DNA of 64,000 nt, from contig NZ_LR594036.1 of assembly GCF_901542335.1 (NCBI RefSeq), positions 186,001 through 250,000 of the forward strand, read 5' to 3'. The DNA comes from Streptococcus porcinus. Its GTDB lineage: Bacteria; Bacillota; Bacilli; Lactobacillales; Streptococcaceae. A program made the position numbers and the translations under genes. Shown here one piece after another: positions 1 to 9,309 of the stretch (position 1 is its first letter; each line of letters starts with the position of its first letter). The notes beneath the pieces are model-generated. The model saw only the letters and a program-made list of their open reading frames with translations, was not told the origin of the DNA and searched no databases.

Positions 1-410
1 ACTCCTTGATAATCGTCTGCCATTACATAATATGTTTTTTTCTTAATCGGTATAAAGATACCTCTTTGCCGATTGGCTATTATATGGTGCTGGTTCATAT
101 AGCGAAAGATCTGCAAGCTTTCTTTTTTCTTGGTTTCATTGGCATATTTTAAGTGATTGTTATCATCGTAAATAGCATAGTAAGCCCAAATAAAAACACT
201 ATCTTGATCTTTTGAGAGATTATCAGGAATCGGTTTATGAGCGTTAATGCTGTCCAGAATGGTAAAATTGCTCTTCATAGTGTTTCTGGTCATGCTATGA
301 ACATAATCTTTTGCCACATAGTTGAGTGACATGTAAATCATACAAAAACCTAAAAAAAGCATCACACTGTTGATGATAAACATATGGTTTATAAGGCTTT
401 TTTGCTTCAT
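1..410 (-). CDS. Sensor histidine kinase, N-terminal part (cut by window edge)
   Basis: Reading the minus strand from 410 gives an open frame that runs off the window: Met-Lys-Gln-Lys-Ser start, one hydrophobic segment at about residues 10-32, then an extracytoplasmic region of at least 100 residues. Its ATG overlaps the stop codon of the upstream response-regulator gene (ATGA overlap), the usual coupling in streptococcal two-component operons. Only the membrane segment and part of the sensor region are present, so no H-box or ATPase domain can be seen. Calling it a kinase rests on position and topology. Confidence 0.75.
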   Translation of the reverse strand, partial: MKQKSLINHMFIINSVMLFLGFCMIYMSLNYVAKDYVHSMTRNTMKSNFTILDSINAHKPIPDNLSKDQDSVFIWAYYAIYDDNNHLKYANETKKKESLQIFRYMNQHHIIANRQRGIFIPIKKKTYYVMADDYQG

Positions 411-1096
411 GATTCTTTTTCACCTAATTTAAAACCATATCCCCAAACGGTTTCAAGAGCGACTCTACTATGATATTGATTTAATTTTTTGCGTAAACGC
501 TTAACCGTATCATCAACAGCTCGGCTCTCAATGTCTTCGAAACCCCAGATGCGGTTAAGCAGTTCTTCACGTGAAAAGGCAGTTTCTGGCTTTTCAATAA
601 GGACAAAAAGTAAATCAAATTCTGTTTTTGTTAATGGAACTTCATGTTCGCAAAGAGTTGCTAAGCGCTTTTCAGAGTCAAGAGTGAGTTCTCTATAGGT
701 AAAGGCTGACTTTTTATCTGAGCCAAAAATATGTGAACGCTTTAAAAGTGACTTGACATGAAGACTTAACTTTATGGGTGAAAATGGTTTTGTAAAATAG
801 TCGTCTGTTCCCAAGTTAAAGGCGGTAATAAAGTCTGCATCTGAGTCGCGTGCAGTTAACATAATAATAGGAAGATGTTGATCTTCACTTCTGATGAGTT
901 TCATAACCTCAAGGCCATCGGTTCCAGGCATCATAATATCTAAAATGATAAGGTCTGGTTTTTTAATGAGGAATTCTTGATAGAGGAGGTCTCCGTTTTC
1001 AAAAGCCTTTACAAGAAAGCCATCATGTTCTAAGAATGGTGTCAGCAGATCACGAATATTTTTCTCATCATCTGCCAGGTAAATGAGTTGAGTCAT
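407..1096 (-). CDS. OmpR/PhoB-family DNA-binding response regulator
   Basis: 229-residue regulator with a receiver domain (about 1-115: acidic ADDE near the N-terminus, phospho-acceptor Asp in the LIILDIMMPGTDG segment, Thr in MLTARD, Lys in FTKPFSP) and a C-terminal winged helix (about 130-225, ending in the typical ETVWGYGFKLGE). It is phosphorylated by its partner kinase and binds DNA. The kinase gene follows with a 4-nt overlap. Nothing in the sequence identifies the stimulus, and I cannot assign it to a named streptococcal system. Start ATG at 1096 has a GGAAGTG-type site just upstream. Confidence 0.92.
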   Translation of the reverse strand: MTQLIYLADDEKNIRDLLTPFLEHDGFLVKAFENGDLLYQEFLIKKPDLIILDIMMPGTDGLEVMKLIRSEDQHLPIIMLTARDSDADFITAFNLGTDDYFTKPFSPIKLSLHVKSLLKRSHIFGSDKKSAFTYRELTLDSEKRLATLCEHEVPLTKTEFDLLFVLIEKPETAFSREELLNRIWGFEDIESRAVDDTVKRLRKKLNQYHSRVALETVWGYGFKLGEKES

Positions 1097-1245
1097 TTTT
1101 AGTTCACTTCCTTTTTATCTCGGTGTGTAGTTAATAGTTATTCACCACCTCAAATATAACAAAAATTTTCTTTTTTGGCTTTAGAAATGTTAGGCAAATC
1201 TGTGGCAATATATTAATTTTTTTAACGATTTGTTTGCTTGCTATA

Positions 1246-1279
1246 GAAAAACCTTTAGCTCTGTAATTGCTAAAGGTTT
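1246..1279 (-). terminator. Rho-independent terminator after the CPBP protease gene
   Basis: Perfect 11-bp stem (AAACCTTTAGC / GCTAAAGGTTT) with a 9-nt loop. Read on the minus strand it is followed by TTTTTC and lies about 45 nt past the stop of the 1325-2020 gene. Confidence 0.7.
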
Positions 1280-1324
1280 GGGAAATTAGTAGATAGTGGC
1301 GAGATAGAAGCCTAAGAAAAAACA

Positions 1325-2020
1325 TTAATTAAAGAGATAAGTTAGTATTGATAGACCAAAAATATCGGCAAGCGCGTGACTTATAAAGAAGGGGAGTAAA
1401 TTTTGAGGTTTTACTTTACGGTATATGATAAAAAAGAGAATTCCTAAAATGAGACTAATTCCAACCGCACCAGCAATTCCTTGGTAGGTATGGAAGCTAA
1501 ATCGAATAAGTAACGAGTAGAGGAAAGCCCATTTAGTGGCCTCAGGTTTAACGGCTAAACAAAGGCCTAAGAAGAAAAATTCCTCATAAAAACCGTTTAA
1601 CATAGAATAGAGAATAAGTGATATATCAAACTGCGGCCAAATAGCAAGGACAGAAGGTGATAGGCTTTTGGGAATATTGTAAGTAATGATATTAAAAATA
1701 TCCATACTAAGCGCAATAAGAATAAATAATCCCAGTGCTTGAAGAAGAACAAAAGGTTTAAAATAAATTCTTTTTTTGAAATAGTCGAAGTCAAATCGTC
1801 GCCATTTTAGATAAAGAAAAGCTAACAGTAGCCAAATGCTTTGCATAGCTAAGCCCTTATAATTATCAAAGCTTGAAAAAGTTAAATTTTGCTCGAGGCT
1901 AATGGCCTGATTTTGGAGAGCCAAATACTTCAAGGTAGACTTAACAATTCCTTCTCCAAATAAGATAATAGTGAGACAGAGAAGATCGAACCATCTCAAA
2001 AAACGTTGTTTTTCCTGCAT
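1325..2020 (-). CDS. CPBP-family (Abi) intramembrane metalloprotease
   Basis: 231-residue polytopic membrane protein with about six hydrophobic segments. The CPBP signatures are present in order: a Glu-Glu motif (NGFYEEFFFLGLC, about residue 142), a Phe-His motif (RFSFHTYQG, about 172) and a C-terminal His with Asp (FFISHALADIFG, about 212). This family includes Rce1-like proteases and many bacteriocin-immunity proteins. No bacteriocin gene is adjacent, so the substrate is unknown. It is monocistronic, with its own terminator downstream on the minus strand. Confidence 0.85.
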   Translation of the reverse strand: MQEKQRFLRWFDLLCLTIILFGEGIVKSTLKYLALQNQAISLEQNLTFSSFDNYKGLAMQSIWLLLAFLYLKWRRFDFDYFKKRIYFKPFVLLQALGLFILIALSMDIFNIITYNIPKSLSPSVLAIWPQFDISLILYSMLNGFYEEFFFLGLCLAVKPEATKWAFLYSLLIRFSFHTYQGIAGAVGISLILGILFFIIYRKVKPQNLLPFFISHALADIFGLSILTYLFN

Positions 2021-2578
2021 AACGAATCCTTTCTTTTTGCAAATGAATGATTTTAATTATAGTAGTAGAAGTATATCCTATTATTGCTTAATCCTATTAA
2101 CATATAATATTGTAGTCTTTAAAAGCCCAGCTAATAACCGATCACAGTATTCTTTTATTTGAGCACTAGAAGAACAATCTAAATTAGTTTCCACTAAAAT
2201 AAATGTGATTAAAAACAAACCTGTTTTAGCTCGGCATCCTTTTAGGAATGGATATATAGAATAATTAAGCCTATTATAGAATCGCATGAAATAAATTAAG
2301 GATACCATAGAATTGTTAGGAATAAAAGACCATTATGTTGATATTTTGTTTGCTTTAAAATACCCGTCTCAGATTAAATACCTATTAAGTTGAATTACTG
2401 AGTGCCTTTATAGAAAAGATGATAAAGTATAACTTTCAAACTACTCTAAAAGTCTCATCTGGATGATCAAGTTTTCTAACGGTTTTGTTCTAATGCTAAG
2501 TTAGAAGCGCTATAGACTAACAACTCTTTATTACCCTACATATCACAAAGAGGAGACATAGTCTGTCTCCTCTCCTGC
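2021..2578. other. Intergenic region without a convincing gene
   Basis: 558 bp, AT-rich, with short frames on both strands that lack good ribosome-binding sites or recognisable content. The only clear element is the hairpin at 2547-2573 belonging to the gene that ends at 2579. Confidence 0.6.
2547..2573 (-). terminator. Probable terminator of the transglutaminase-like gene
   Basis: Stem AGAGGAGACA / TGTCTCCTCT (10 bp) with a 5-nt loop, beginning 6 nt after the stop codon on the minus strand. The following T-run is weak (CTTTG). Confidence 0.5.
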
Positions 2579-4171
2579 TTAGCTACCTGCATTCTTTGTA
2601 TCTTCTAGAAATTTTTTATATTCGTCACTATTTTCAAAATTTGTCGCAACTTGCCTATCTAACTGCCAGAAAAATGAGAGAACAGATTTCATAGAATTCT
2701 GAATCTGGTTATAGTTTTCTTGGGTAAGTTGAGAAGTGTCTTCAAGTTTTGCAATGTCATTTGTCGCAGTATTTAAAAGTGAGGTTAGAGCTCCTTGAGA
2801 TGGAGTTTTTTGAGAAGATGATTCTATCTCTGCTTTTAATTTTTTGTAGATTTGTGTGAGAGACTCTTTACGACTATTATCAACAGTTACTGGTGCAACA
2901 TAGGCAACATAATTTGAATTGACTAATGATTTATCTTTATTAATCATTAGTAAGTCTACTGTCGGTTGTTTTGGAGCCCATTCTTCAAAAACCTTATCAA
3001 TTTTCATATAGTTTTTATCAAAAGTGATAGATTCATCGTTAACATCAACTATATTATAGCTATCTTCGCCAATAGAATAAAAGTGATTTTCGCTATAAAT
3101 AGTAGAGCGAGAAGCTCGACCATTAATAAAACCAGTACCATCAATAGTATGCCATTTACCGTTATAGTAAGCGCGGGCAGTAGCATGATCTACACCTTGT
3201 GCATTTTTTCCAACAACAACGTAGGCAGGAATTCCTAACATATTAAAAGCTCGAGCTGCTGTAGTACTAAAACCAACACACATAGCTTTCTTACGCTCAG
3301 TAACTGCAAATAAATCAGAGCCAAGATAGTAGTTGACATCTGCTCTATTGCTTACGGCCTTATTAGCTGCCTCCCAATCATAGGTAGTGTGGTTAGCAAC
3401 ATACATAACAAAGGCTTTAACTTTATCTCGATTATCTCTCTGTTCCCTAGCCTTTGATGCAGTTATCAAGTTATGAATTAAATTGTCATTGGTAGTAAAG
3501 CGTTCCTTGGTAATATTTATACTACTTTTCTCATTAAAATGAGCATAATTCTCATAATACTTATTGTCAACCGTCAAGCCATGAGAGTAAATCGTAAAGT
3601 CATCAACCTTTGCTAACGTATTTTCTGCGGTTCCCAGTCCTGCAGCGTTAAGCAACTGTCGTTTATTGGAATCCAATCCGATTTCAAATAGCGCATGAAT
3701 CCTCTGCCTTTGCGCCTCAGGTTGATTACCAGCGAATTTCACCTCTCTCATTTGCTCATCATACTTTTCTTTACTAGGAACAATAACGTCTCCTTTGTTC
3801 ATGATAAAGATATGAGGAACATCATATTTCTTATGGCTAGCACGATTATTGACAAGAATAAAATCATGCTCAGTCGCTAAATTATTTAGTTCATTTATGT
3901 GTATTCCTTTTCTAAAATAAGCATCTATCCCCATGCCTAGCTTAAAAACGTGAAATGGTTTGTTTTCCGAAATTTCTTCCTTTAATTTTTTCGAAAACTC
4001 CTGAAAATCCACTGCTTTTATTTGTCTAGCTTCTGAATGTAATTGTCCCGAGTTACTATTTTCTCTTGCAAGAATAGCTGGTTGTGCTACATTCAGTGAT
4101 AATAATGCAAGGGTTGAAGTTGATACTGCGAGACTCCAAAAAAGTAAGCGTTTGCAATAATGTTTAAACAA
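2579..4171 (-). CDS. Secreted protein with transglutaminase-like (papain-fold) domain
   Basis: 530 residues. An N-terminal signal or anchor (hydrophobic residues about 11-30, possible cleavage near ILA-RE) is followed by an uncharacterised region to about 240. A transglutaminase/protease-like core has a putative Cys-His-Asp triad at C298 (AMCVGFS), H329 (GVDHATARAYY) and D344 (WHTIDGTG). The C-terminal ~130 residues are helical and charged, without an LPXTG motif or membrane anchor, so the protein is probably released or loosely held. The fold can support transglutaminase, peptidase or deamidase activity, and which applies cannot be read from sequence. It is monocistronic and divergent from the PrsW-like pseudogene. 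Start ATG 4171 has a GAGGAAAC-type site. Confidence 0.85.
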   Translation of the reverse strand: MFKHYCKRLLFWSLAVSTSTLALLSLNVAQPAILARENSNSGQLHSEARQIKAVDFQEFSKKLKEEISENKPFHVFKLGMGIDAYFRKGIHINELNNLATEHDFILVNNRASHKKYDVPHIFIMNKGDVIVPSKEKYDEQMREVKFAGNQPEAQRQRIHALFEIGLDSNKRQLLNAAGLGTAENTLAKVDDFTIYSHGLTVDNKYYENYAHFNEKSSINITKERFTTNDNLIHNLITASKAREQRDNRDKVKAFVMYVANHTTYDWEAANKAVSNRADVNYYLGSDLFAVTERKKAMCVGFSTTAARAFNMLGIPAYVVVGKNAQGVDHATARAYYNGKWHTIDGTGFINGRASRSTIYSENHFYSIGEDSYNIVDVNDESITFDKNYMKIDKVFEEWAPKQPTVDLLMINKDKSLVNSNYVAYVAPVTVDNSRKESLTQIYKKLKAEIESSSQKTPSQGALTSLLNTATNDIAKLEDTSQLTQENYNQIQNSMKSVLSFFWQLDRQVATNFENSDEYKKFLEDTKNAGS

Positions 4172-4600
4172 TTCCTTGTTTCCTCCTTATATTTATTACT
4201 AATCCGAAGTCAATAAAAGACTATCTGTAAGGGTAACTTATTTTGTAACTTAATTTTAATGTTTGGCGCTATTTATTGTGGGGTATCTATTATATTAGAA
4301 TATTATGTTAATTGGGGACTCATTTTTGCACACATTATATGATTGGTTGAGTATCATACTTTACTAAAAGTGGTATTAGTTCCTTAAATCAAGTTACTAT
4401 TATTCTATCATATACTGTTAGAAAAAGATAATAGTATGATAAGATATTTGCTCATTTAGTGTAATCTTTTTTTAAACATATAGACAAAAAAATGATTTTG
4501 TTGTATTATTGAAAAGGTACAGAGATTGGTTTTTAGGTTTAAAGAAAGATAGGAACTAATATATTGTCCCATTTCATTAATAAAGTGAGAAAGGAAACAC
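4172..4600. promoter_or_regulatory. Divergent intergenic region, promoters only
   Basis: 429 bp between two divergently read genes. A TATAAT-like hexamer on the minus strand near 4295-4300 could serve the secreted transglutaminase-like gene. No clear operator, RNA or ORF was found. Confidence 0.35.
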
Positions 4601-5436
4601 ATGAAAACATTTTTACAAACACACAAGCAATCCATAGCGATCCTAATAGCCCTTATATTAGCTTTTCACGGAACTGCGCTACATTTTCAAAGTTTTGGTA
4701 AACCAGAACATCACTTAGATAAGTATCCTTTATTTTTTGGTACGATTTTGTTAATAGCCATTTATGCCATCCCTTTAATTGCTTTTATCCGCTATTTAAC
4801 AAAGCGTTTTGCGATTAACTCGCAAGTAGTTGTTTTAAGTTGGTTAGCTGGTATCTTTGTGGCAACTTCTTTATCGATGAATTTTCATATAGTAATCGGC
4901 TATACTCTTCGTAATATTCTACATCCTAGCGAAGCATTTATAGCCTTTTGGGGAGCATCAATATCTGCACTTTGGCAGAAGAGTTTGGAAAAGGTTTAGC
5001 TGCGCTCCTAGTGCTATTTATTTGTCGTAAGTTTGATATTAAAACAGCTTTAGTTAGTGGTATGATTGTTGGTCTAGGTTTTCAAATGATAGAAGACTGT
5101 GTTTATACTTTTCAAGCAATTTTTGCGTCAGGAAAATCTCCGTTCCCTACGCTGATTGAGAGAGTTGTATGGGCTAGTTGTACACACTGGTTATTTACTG
5201 CATTATTTGTTGTGGGATTTGTCATTCTTCTAGGTAAATGTGATGGATTTAGTAAGAGTAAAGGTTTGTTTTGGATGTCGGCTGCGATGTTTGTTCACTT
5301 CTTGTTTAACATTCCAATGAATTCTGAGATTTATGATGTTGCAACGGCTACTTTGAATGCAAGTCTTTATCTATTGCTATTGAAATCAATTACAGACACA
5401 GAAAATCTTTCGATGAATGCCTCAAGCGTACAATAA
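4601..5436 (+). pseudogene. PrsW-like intramembrane protease, frameshifted
   Basis: Two overlapping frames together encode one membrane protein: residues 1 to ~123 from 4601 and the rest from about 4970 to 5436. The first frame stops at 4999. The second carries the Glu-Glu motif (LAEEFGKG), a GFQMIEDCVY segment and the His motif AMFVHFLFNIP typical of PrsW/CPBP-like proteases. The break falls at about 4968-4972 (CTGCACTTTGG), where one extra base would restore a Pro/Leu-Leu-Ala-Glu-Glu reading. A one-base deletion just before the active-site motif therefore probably inactivates the gene. Ribosome-binding site AGAAAGGA precedes ATG 4601. A sequencing error is the alternative explanation. Confidence 0.78.
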
Positions 5437-5478
5437 AGATTATAGACTAATAAGGATAAAGCTAAATTCCAATATTAT

Positions 5479-5525
5479 AAAAGGTCATTAAGTAGTAGCA
5501 ACTGTTACTACTTAATGACCTTTTT
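5479..5525. terminator. Bidirectional terminator
   Basis: Long near-perfect hairpin (AAAAGGTCATTAAGTAGTA arm and its complement) with A- and T-runs on both sides. It lies between convergent genes: the PrsW-like pseudogene on plus and the CPBP protease on minus. Confidence 0.85.
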
Positions 5526-5589
5526 CTATTTTTACATTTTAAAGTTTATTCTAAACCAAATTTTAACCAATATCCTATTTCTTACTATA

Positions 5590-6303
5590 CTAAGAGGCAC
5601 TCCGTAATTTACTGAATTTTAGCAAAAGTATAATTGAGATAACTATCTCTAACACAGAAATTGAGAAAATAAGAATTAGAGCAAAAGGGAAGTCAGCGAT
5701 GCTATTACTTAGTATCAGATAGTCCCATAGTGAATGGAATATAATAGGGAAGATAATATTTTTAGTATCTATGTAGATACACCCTAAGAACAACCCCATA
5801 ATAAAGGTTGATAGCATCTGATTAAGAACATCTGAGAAGGTGACCCCTCCAAGAATATTGAGCAGATGCAATAGTGAAAAGAAGATGCTCGAAAGAATAA
5901 TAGCCTTAACAGGGCTAAATTTCTTTTCCAAAGAGCCTAATAATAAACCTCTAAACATGCCTTCTTCAGCAATACCAATTAAGGTAACATCAACGAGAAG
6001 AATTAAAAAATGACTTGTTAGAGAAAAATTTTTTGCAAAAGAAAGGATACTTAAACCTAAAATGGGTAAAAAGGCGAGAATAAAGAAGATGTAACTCGGT
6101 TGATTGGTGGTTGAAAGGATGACATGTTTTTTATTCTTAATCCCAAAAAATAAGACCAAAAGAGCAAGTAAGGTCATAAAGGGTAAAAATGTCTCGCTAA
6201 AATGAGATGAGTCATAGGCTGTGTTAAGAAACTCTTTGCAATAAAAAAGTCCAAACCCCATAAGACAGAAGTAAAAGGCTAAAATTGAGTAATATTTTTT
6301 CAT
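5590..6303 (-). CDS. CPBP-family (Abi) intramembrane metalloprotease
   Basis: 237-residue membrane protein with seven or so hydrophobic segments and the full CPBP set: IAEEGMFRGLLLG (about residue 110), SLLHLLNILGG (about 143) and IIFHSLWDYL (about 190). The AEExxFRG form is the canonical Glu-Glu-Arg motif. It stands alone on the minus strand and shares a bidirectional terminator with the PrsW-like pseudogene. The substrate is unknown; self-immunity and membrane-protein processing are both known roles in the family. Confidence 0.88.
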   Translation of the reverse strand: MKKYYSILAFYFCLMGFGLFYCKEFLNTAYDSSHFSETFLPFMTLLALLVLFFGIKNKKHVILSTTNQPSYIFFILAFLPILGLSILSFAKNFSLTSHFLILLVDVTLIGIAEEGMFRGLLLGSLEKKFSPVKAIILSSIFFSLLHLLNILGGVTFSDVLNQMLSTFIMGLFLGCIYIDTKNIIFPIIFHSLWDYLILSNSIADFPFALILIFSISVLEIVISIILLLKFSKLRSAS

Positions 6304-6490
6304 TGAAAAACTCCTCTATAATCCACTTAGGTGGCGAATGTTATTTCTTCAATTATATCAACTTAGTCCAAACTATTCAAATAGTGATTGGCCTCAAAGG
6401 TGGTAATGTAGTTAAGAGCCGTTTTTCATTGAGAAATAAGATGTAATGTGATATGCTACTAATTAGTAATATAAACAGAGGAGGTTCAAT

Positions 6491-7447
6491 ATGGGGTTAC
6501 TAGTTGATGGTAATTGGCAAGATAAATGGTATGACACAAAGTCAACAGGAGGCCATTTTGTTAGAAGTCAAACACAGTTTCGTAATTGGATTACTAATGA
6601 TGGCAGTCTAGGATCAACGGATGACAAAGGTTTTAAAGCAGAGTCAGGACGTTACCATTTATATGTTTCTCTAGCTTGCCCTTGGGCTAGCCGTACTTTA
6701 ATGATGCGTAAACTCAAAGGCTTAGAAGACCATATCTCCCTCTCAATTGTAAATCCCTATATGTTAGAGCATGGGTGGACATTTGATGATTACCCTGGCG
6801 TTGTTTTTGACCCTGAATTCGGCAGTGATTATCTATATGAGCTTTACCTAAAAGCTGATCCTCACTATAGCGGTCGCGTGACAGTCCCAGTTCTATGGGA
6901 TAAAAAAACCAAGACAATTGTAAATAATGAATCCGAAGATATTATTCGAATCTTTAACCATGCTTTTGATGATATTACTGGAAATAGAGATGATTATTAT
7001 CCAAAAAATCTACAAGGTAAGATTAATGAAGTCAATGATTTTGTTTACCGCAACATTAATAATGGGGTTTACAAGGTTGGCTTTGCTACAAAACAAGAGG
7101 TTTATGACAAAGAAGTTCAGAAGCTTTTCCAAGCCCTTGAAAAAGTTGAACATGAATTGGAAGGTCATCATTGGTTAGTTGAAAATCAAATGACAGAGGC
7201 TGATATTCGATTATTTACAACATTAGTGAGGTTTGATTCTGTCTACTATGGCCATTTTAAATGTAATCTAAACCGTCTGGTTGATTATCCAAATCTTTGG
7301 AATTATACAAAAAGAATTTATAATCTAGATGGTATTGCAAGTACAGTCAATATGGATCATATCAAAACACACTATTATGGTAGTCATAAAACAATCAATC
7401 CTAATGGAATCATCCCAAAGGGGCCAATTATCGATTGGAGCTTGTAG
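6491..7447 (+). CDS. Glutathione S-transferase family, glutathionyl-hydroquinone reductase-like (YqjG/ECM4 type)
   Basis: 318 residues, the usual length for the xi-class GSTs that reduce glutathionyl-hydroquinones with glutathione. The catalytic Cys-Pro-Trp motif is at C63-P64-W65 (LACPWASRTL), followed by the thioredoxin-like N-terminal domain (to ~165) with TVPVLWD and NNESEDIIR, then the helical C-terminal domain. Cytosolic, single gene with GGAGG site and its own terminator. Streptococci commonly import glutathione, so the cofactor is plausible, but the physiological substrate is inferred from the family. Confidence 0.88.
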   Translation: MGLLVDGNWQDKWYDTKSTGGHFVRSQTQFRNWITNDGSLGSTDDKGFKAESGRYHLYVSLACPWASRTLMMRKLKGLEDHISLSIVNPYMLEHGWTFDDYPGVVFDPEFGSDYLYELYLKADPHYSGRVTVPVLWDKKTKTIVNNESEDIIRIFNHAFDDITGNRDDYYPKNLQGKINEVNDFVYRNINNGVYKVGFATKQEVYDKEVQKLFQALEKVEHELEGHHWLVENQMTEADIRLFTTLVRFDSVYYGHFKCNLNRLVDYPNLWNYTKRIYNLDGIASTVNMDHIKTHYYGSHKTINPNGIIPKGPIIDWSL

Positions 7448-7465
7448 CAACAGAGTCAACAGATT

Positions 7466-7504
7466 AAAAAGAACCATTCCGCATCAGGAGTGGTTCTTTT
7501 TTTT
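7466..7504 (+). terminator. Rho-independent terminator
   Basis: Stem AAAAAGAACCA / TGGTTCTTTTT with a T-run, 19 nt after the stop of the GST-family gene. Confidence 0.8.
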
Positions 7505-7545
7505 ATGAAAAATCATCAAAATAAGACTGGTAAATAAGGAGTACA

Positions 7546-9030
7546 TTAAAAAGAATTTTTCCTAGATTTTATTAATAGTGACTTTTTATTTTTAATAGCT
7601 CGTTCAGCCATTTTTTGAATTTTAATCGTTGAGTTATTTTGAAAAATAGTGCCATTAATTAAAGCCCCATGTGCAAACAAGGTTGGTAGTACGCCATATT
7701 TTGGGGAAAGTATCTGTGATGTTTCTGGTAGAATTGATAAACCTCCAAAAGTATCAATTTGACAGAGCTTGCTTTCAATTAGATTTTGAAGCAGGGAACT
7801 TGCATTTTGAAGATTGCTTTCCACTAAATGATAGCCGGTAGCGTTTATGGCAGTTTTTACACGAGTTTCCACTTTTTCTTCGCTTTTTAAAACCAAGTCT
7901 TCTTCAAGGCTAACAATGTCGCTAATGTTTTGGGCCACCGTCAGTCTCTTTTCTTTAACAGCTTTTAAAAGTACACGTGCAGACTCTTCTGGCATAGGAT
8001 TACGTAAATTGATAATAGCCTTACCGTAAGTTTTTTGAAAAGCTTCGCGATCAGCAGTAGGCATCAGTGGCCACAGGTCTGTAAAGCAGTCTGTCACTCT
8101 AGACGCTAATTGTTGCAAGGCGTAGAGCTGTTCTGGGTAGTTTAGAGATAGTTGAATTCCCTCAATGCCAACTGCCAGGAATTGCTCTTCAACTTGTTCC
8201 CAGCCTGAAAATCCAAGACTTTGTAATTCACCTAAAAAGAGTTTTTCAAATTGAGCCAAATCAAAGCTGGGCTTTACTTCTTTTAAGACTTTATCTAGAA
8301 ACTGTTCTGTGAAAAATTGCCACTTAATAGATGGACCTTTGATAATTCTTACTGTTGGAAAGTAATTGGAGCGAGAAAAAGCTATTATTGAGGCTGAGCT
8401 TTTTTGGAGTAGCCATTTGATAACATCAACTGCAGCTAGTCCTGTTCCGATAACGCTAATTACTGGCCTTGCCATTTCTTCTAAGGATAAGTTCAAACTT
8501 TTAAGTGGATAGGGGTTGGCGATATAGTTGGGCTCACCTTGTAGTTTATAGGGATCTAAGACAGGTAGTTGGCCACAAGCTAGGTGGATCTCTGTGAAGA
8601 GGTCAGGAAATGTTTGGCCGTTGACCACTAGTTGCCATTCATGGCTATCAGGAAAGTAGGAAACATGATCCACTTTGTGGTAGACGCGGGTAATAGGAAG
8701 TTTTTTCATTAGAGTCTCAGCTCTATCAGACATATACTGTCCATAGAGTGAACGAGAGACGTAGGGATGATTGGTGTCTAATTTATTTTCTGTTAGCCAT
8801 TTGACGAAGTCATCCATGTGGCGGTAATCAAAAGAAATATCATCTATGGGAGAGTTAATTAGGGCAGAAGTGTCATCTTTTTGGAAAGGGATGCCACGCC
8901 CAAAGGGTTGAGTGTCATCAAAGCAAACAAGTTCCAAAGTGGCTAGTTCTTCTTGAGATAAGTGAGAGAAGGCTAACAAAACAGCTAAACCACTAACTCC
9001 CATTCCGATGATTGCAATTTTTTTCTTCAA
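7546..9030 (-). CDS. FAD/NAD(P)-binding protein
   Basis: 494 residues. The N-terminus has a glycine-rich dinucleotide fold (KIAIIGMGVSGLAVL) followed by PFGRGIPF, and a second Rossmann-type motif appears near 195 (SVIGTGLAAVDVIKWLL). This two-motif layout matches the FAD-NAD(P)-binding family seen in YdhS-like proteins. No transmembrane segment or known substrate motif was found. It is a single minus-strand gene, and the region upstream (9031-9274) holds only its promoter. Likely an oxidoreductase or flavoprotein monooxygenase-like enzyme; the reaction is unknown. Confidence 0.8.
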   Translation of the reverse strand: MKKKIAIIGMGVSGLAVLLAFSHLSQEELATLELVCFDDTQPFGRGIPFQKDDTSALINSPIDDISFDYRHMDDFVKWLTENKLDTNHPYVSRSLYGQYMSDRAETLMKKLPITRVYHKVDHVSYFPDSHEWQLVVNGQTFPDLFTEIHLACGQLPVLDPYKLQGEPNYIANPYPLKSLNLSLEEMARPVISVIGTGLAAVDVIKWLLQKSSASIIAFSRSNYFPTVRIIKGPSIKWQFFTEQFLDKVLKEVKPSFDLAQFEKLFLGELQSLGFSGWEQVEEQFLAVGIEGIQLSLNYPEQLYALQQLASRVTDCFTDLWPLMPTADREAFQKTYGKAIINLRNPMPEESARVLLKAVKEKRLTVAQNISDIVSLEEDLVLKSEEKVETRVKTAINATGYHLVESNLQNASSLLQNLIESKLCQIDTFGGLSILPETSQILSPKYGVLPTLFAHGALINGTIFQNNSTIKIQKMAERAIKNKKSLLIKSRKNSF

Positions 9031-9274
9031 TACGTATTACTCCTTATAACTACCCTATATCATAGCATAAATTTGTTTTCTTAGGGCGTGAAAATATGTT
9101 CCTTTAGGACAAGAATTTTGTCTAAAAGCTGTGCGGAGATCAACTAGAAATACCTCTGTGTTCTATTTTTTTGATTAATATGTGAAGTCGTGATTAAAAT
9201 TCTCTACTTTTAATGAATGAATCAAAGGAAAAATTAGACAATCTCATTTTTTCTTAAAATGCGATAGCTTTTAG

Positions 9275-9303
9275 TTGACAAAGAGAGTACTAGGTGCTAT
9301 GGT
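9275..9303 (+). promoter_or_regulatory. Promoter of the pilus operon
   Basis: Consensus -35 TTGACA (9275-9280), 17-bp spacer and -10 TATGGT (9298-9303). Transcription would start near 9310, at the remnant ATG of the decayed leader gene, and run into the signal peptidase and pilin genes. Confidence 0.6.
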
Positions 9304-9309
9304 TTTAGT

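Noticed and set aside
1131..1325. 64-residue minus-strand frame after the CPBP protease gene
   Set aside because: It spans the terminator hairpin at 1246-1279, has biased AT-rich content and no ribosome-binding site.
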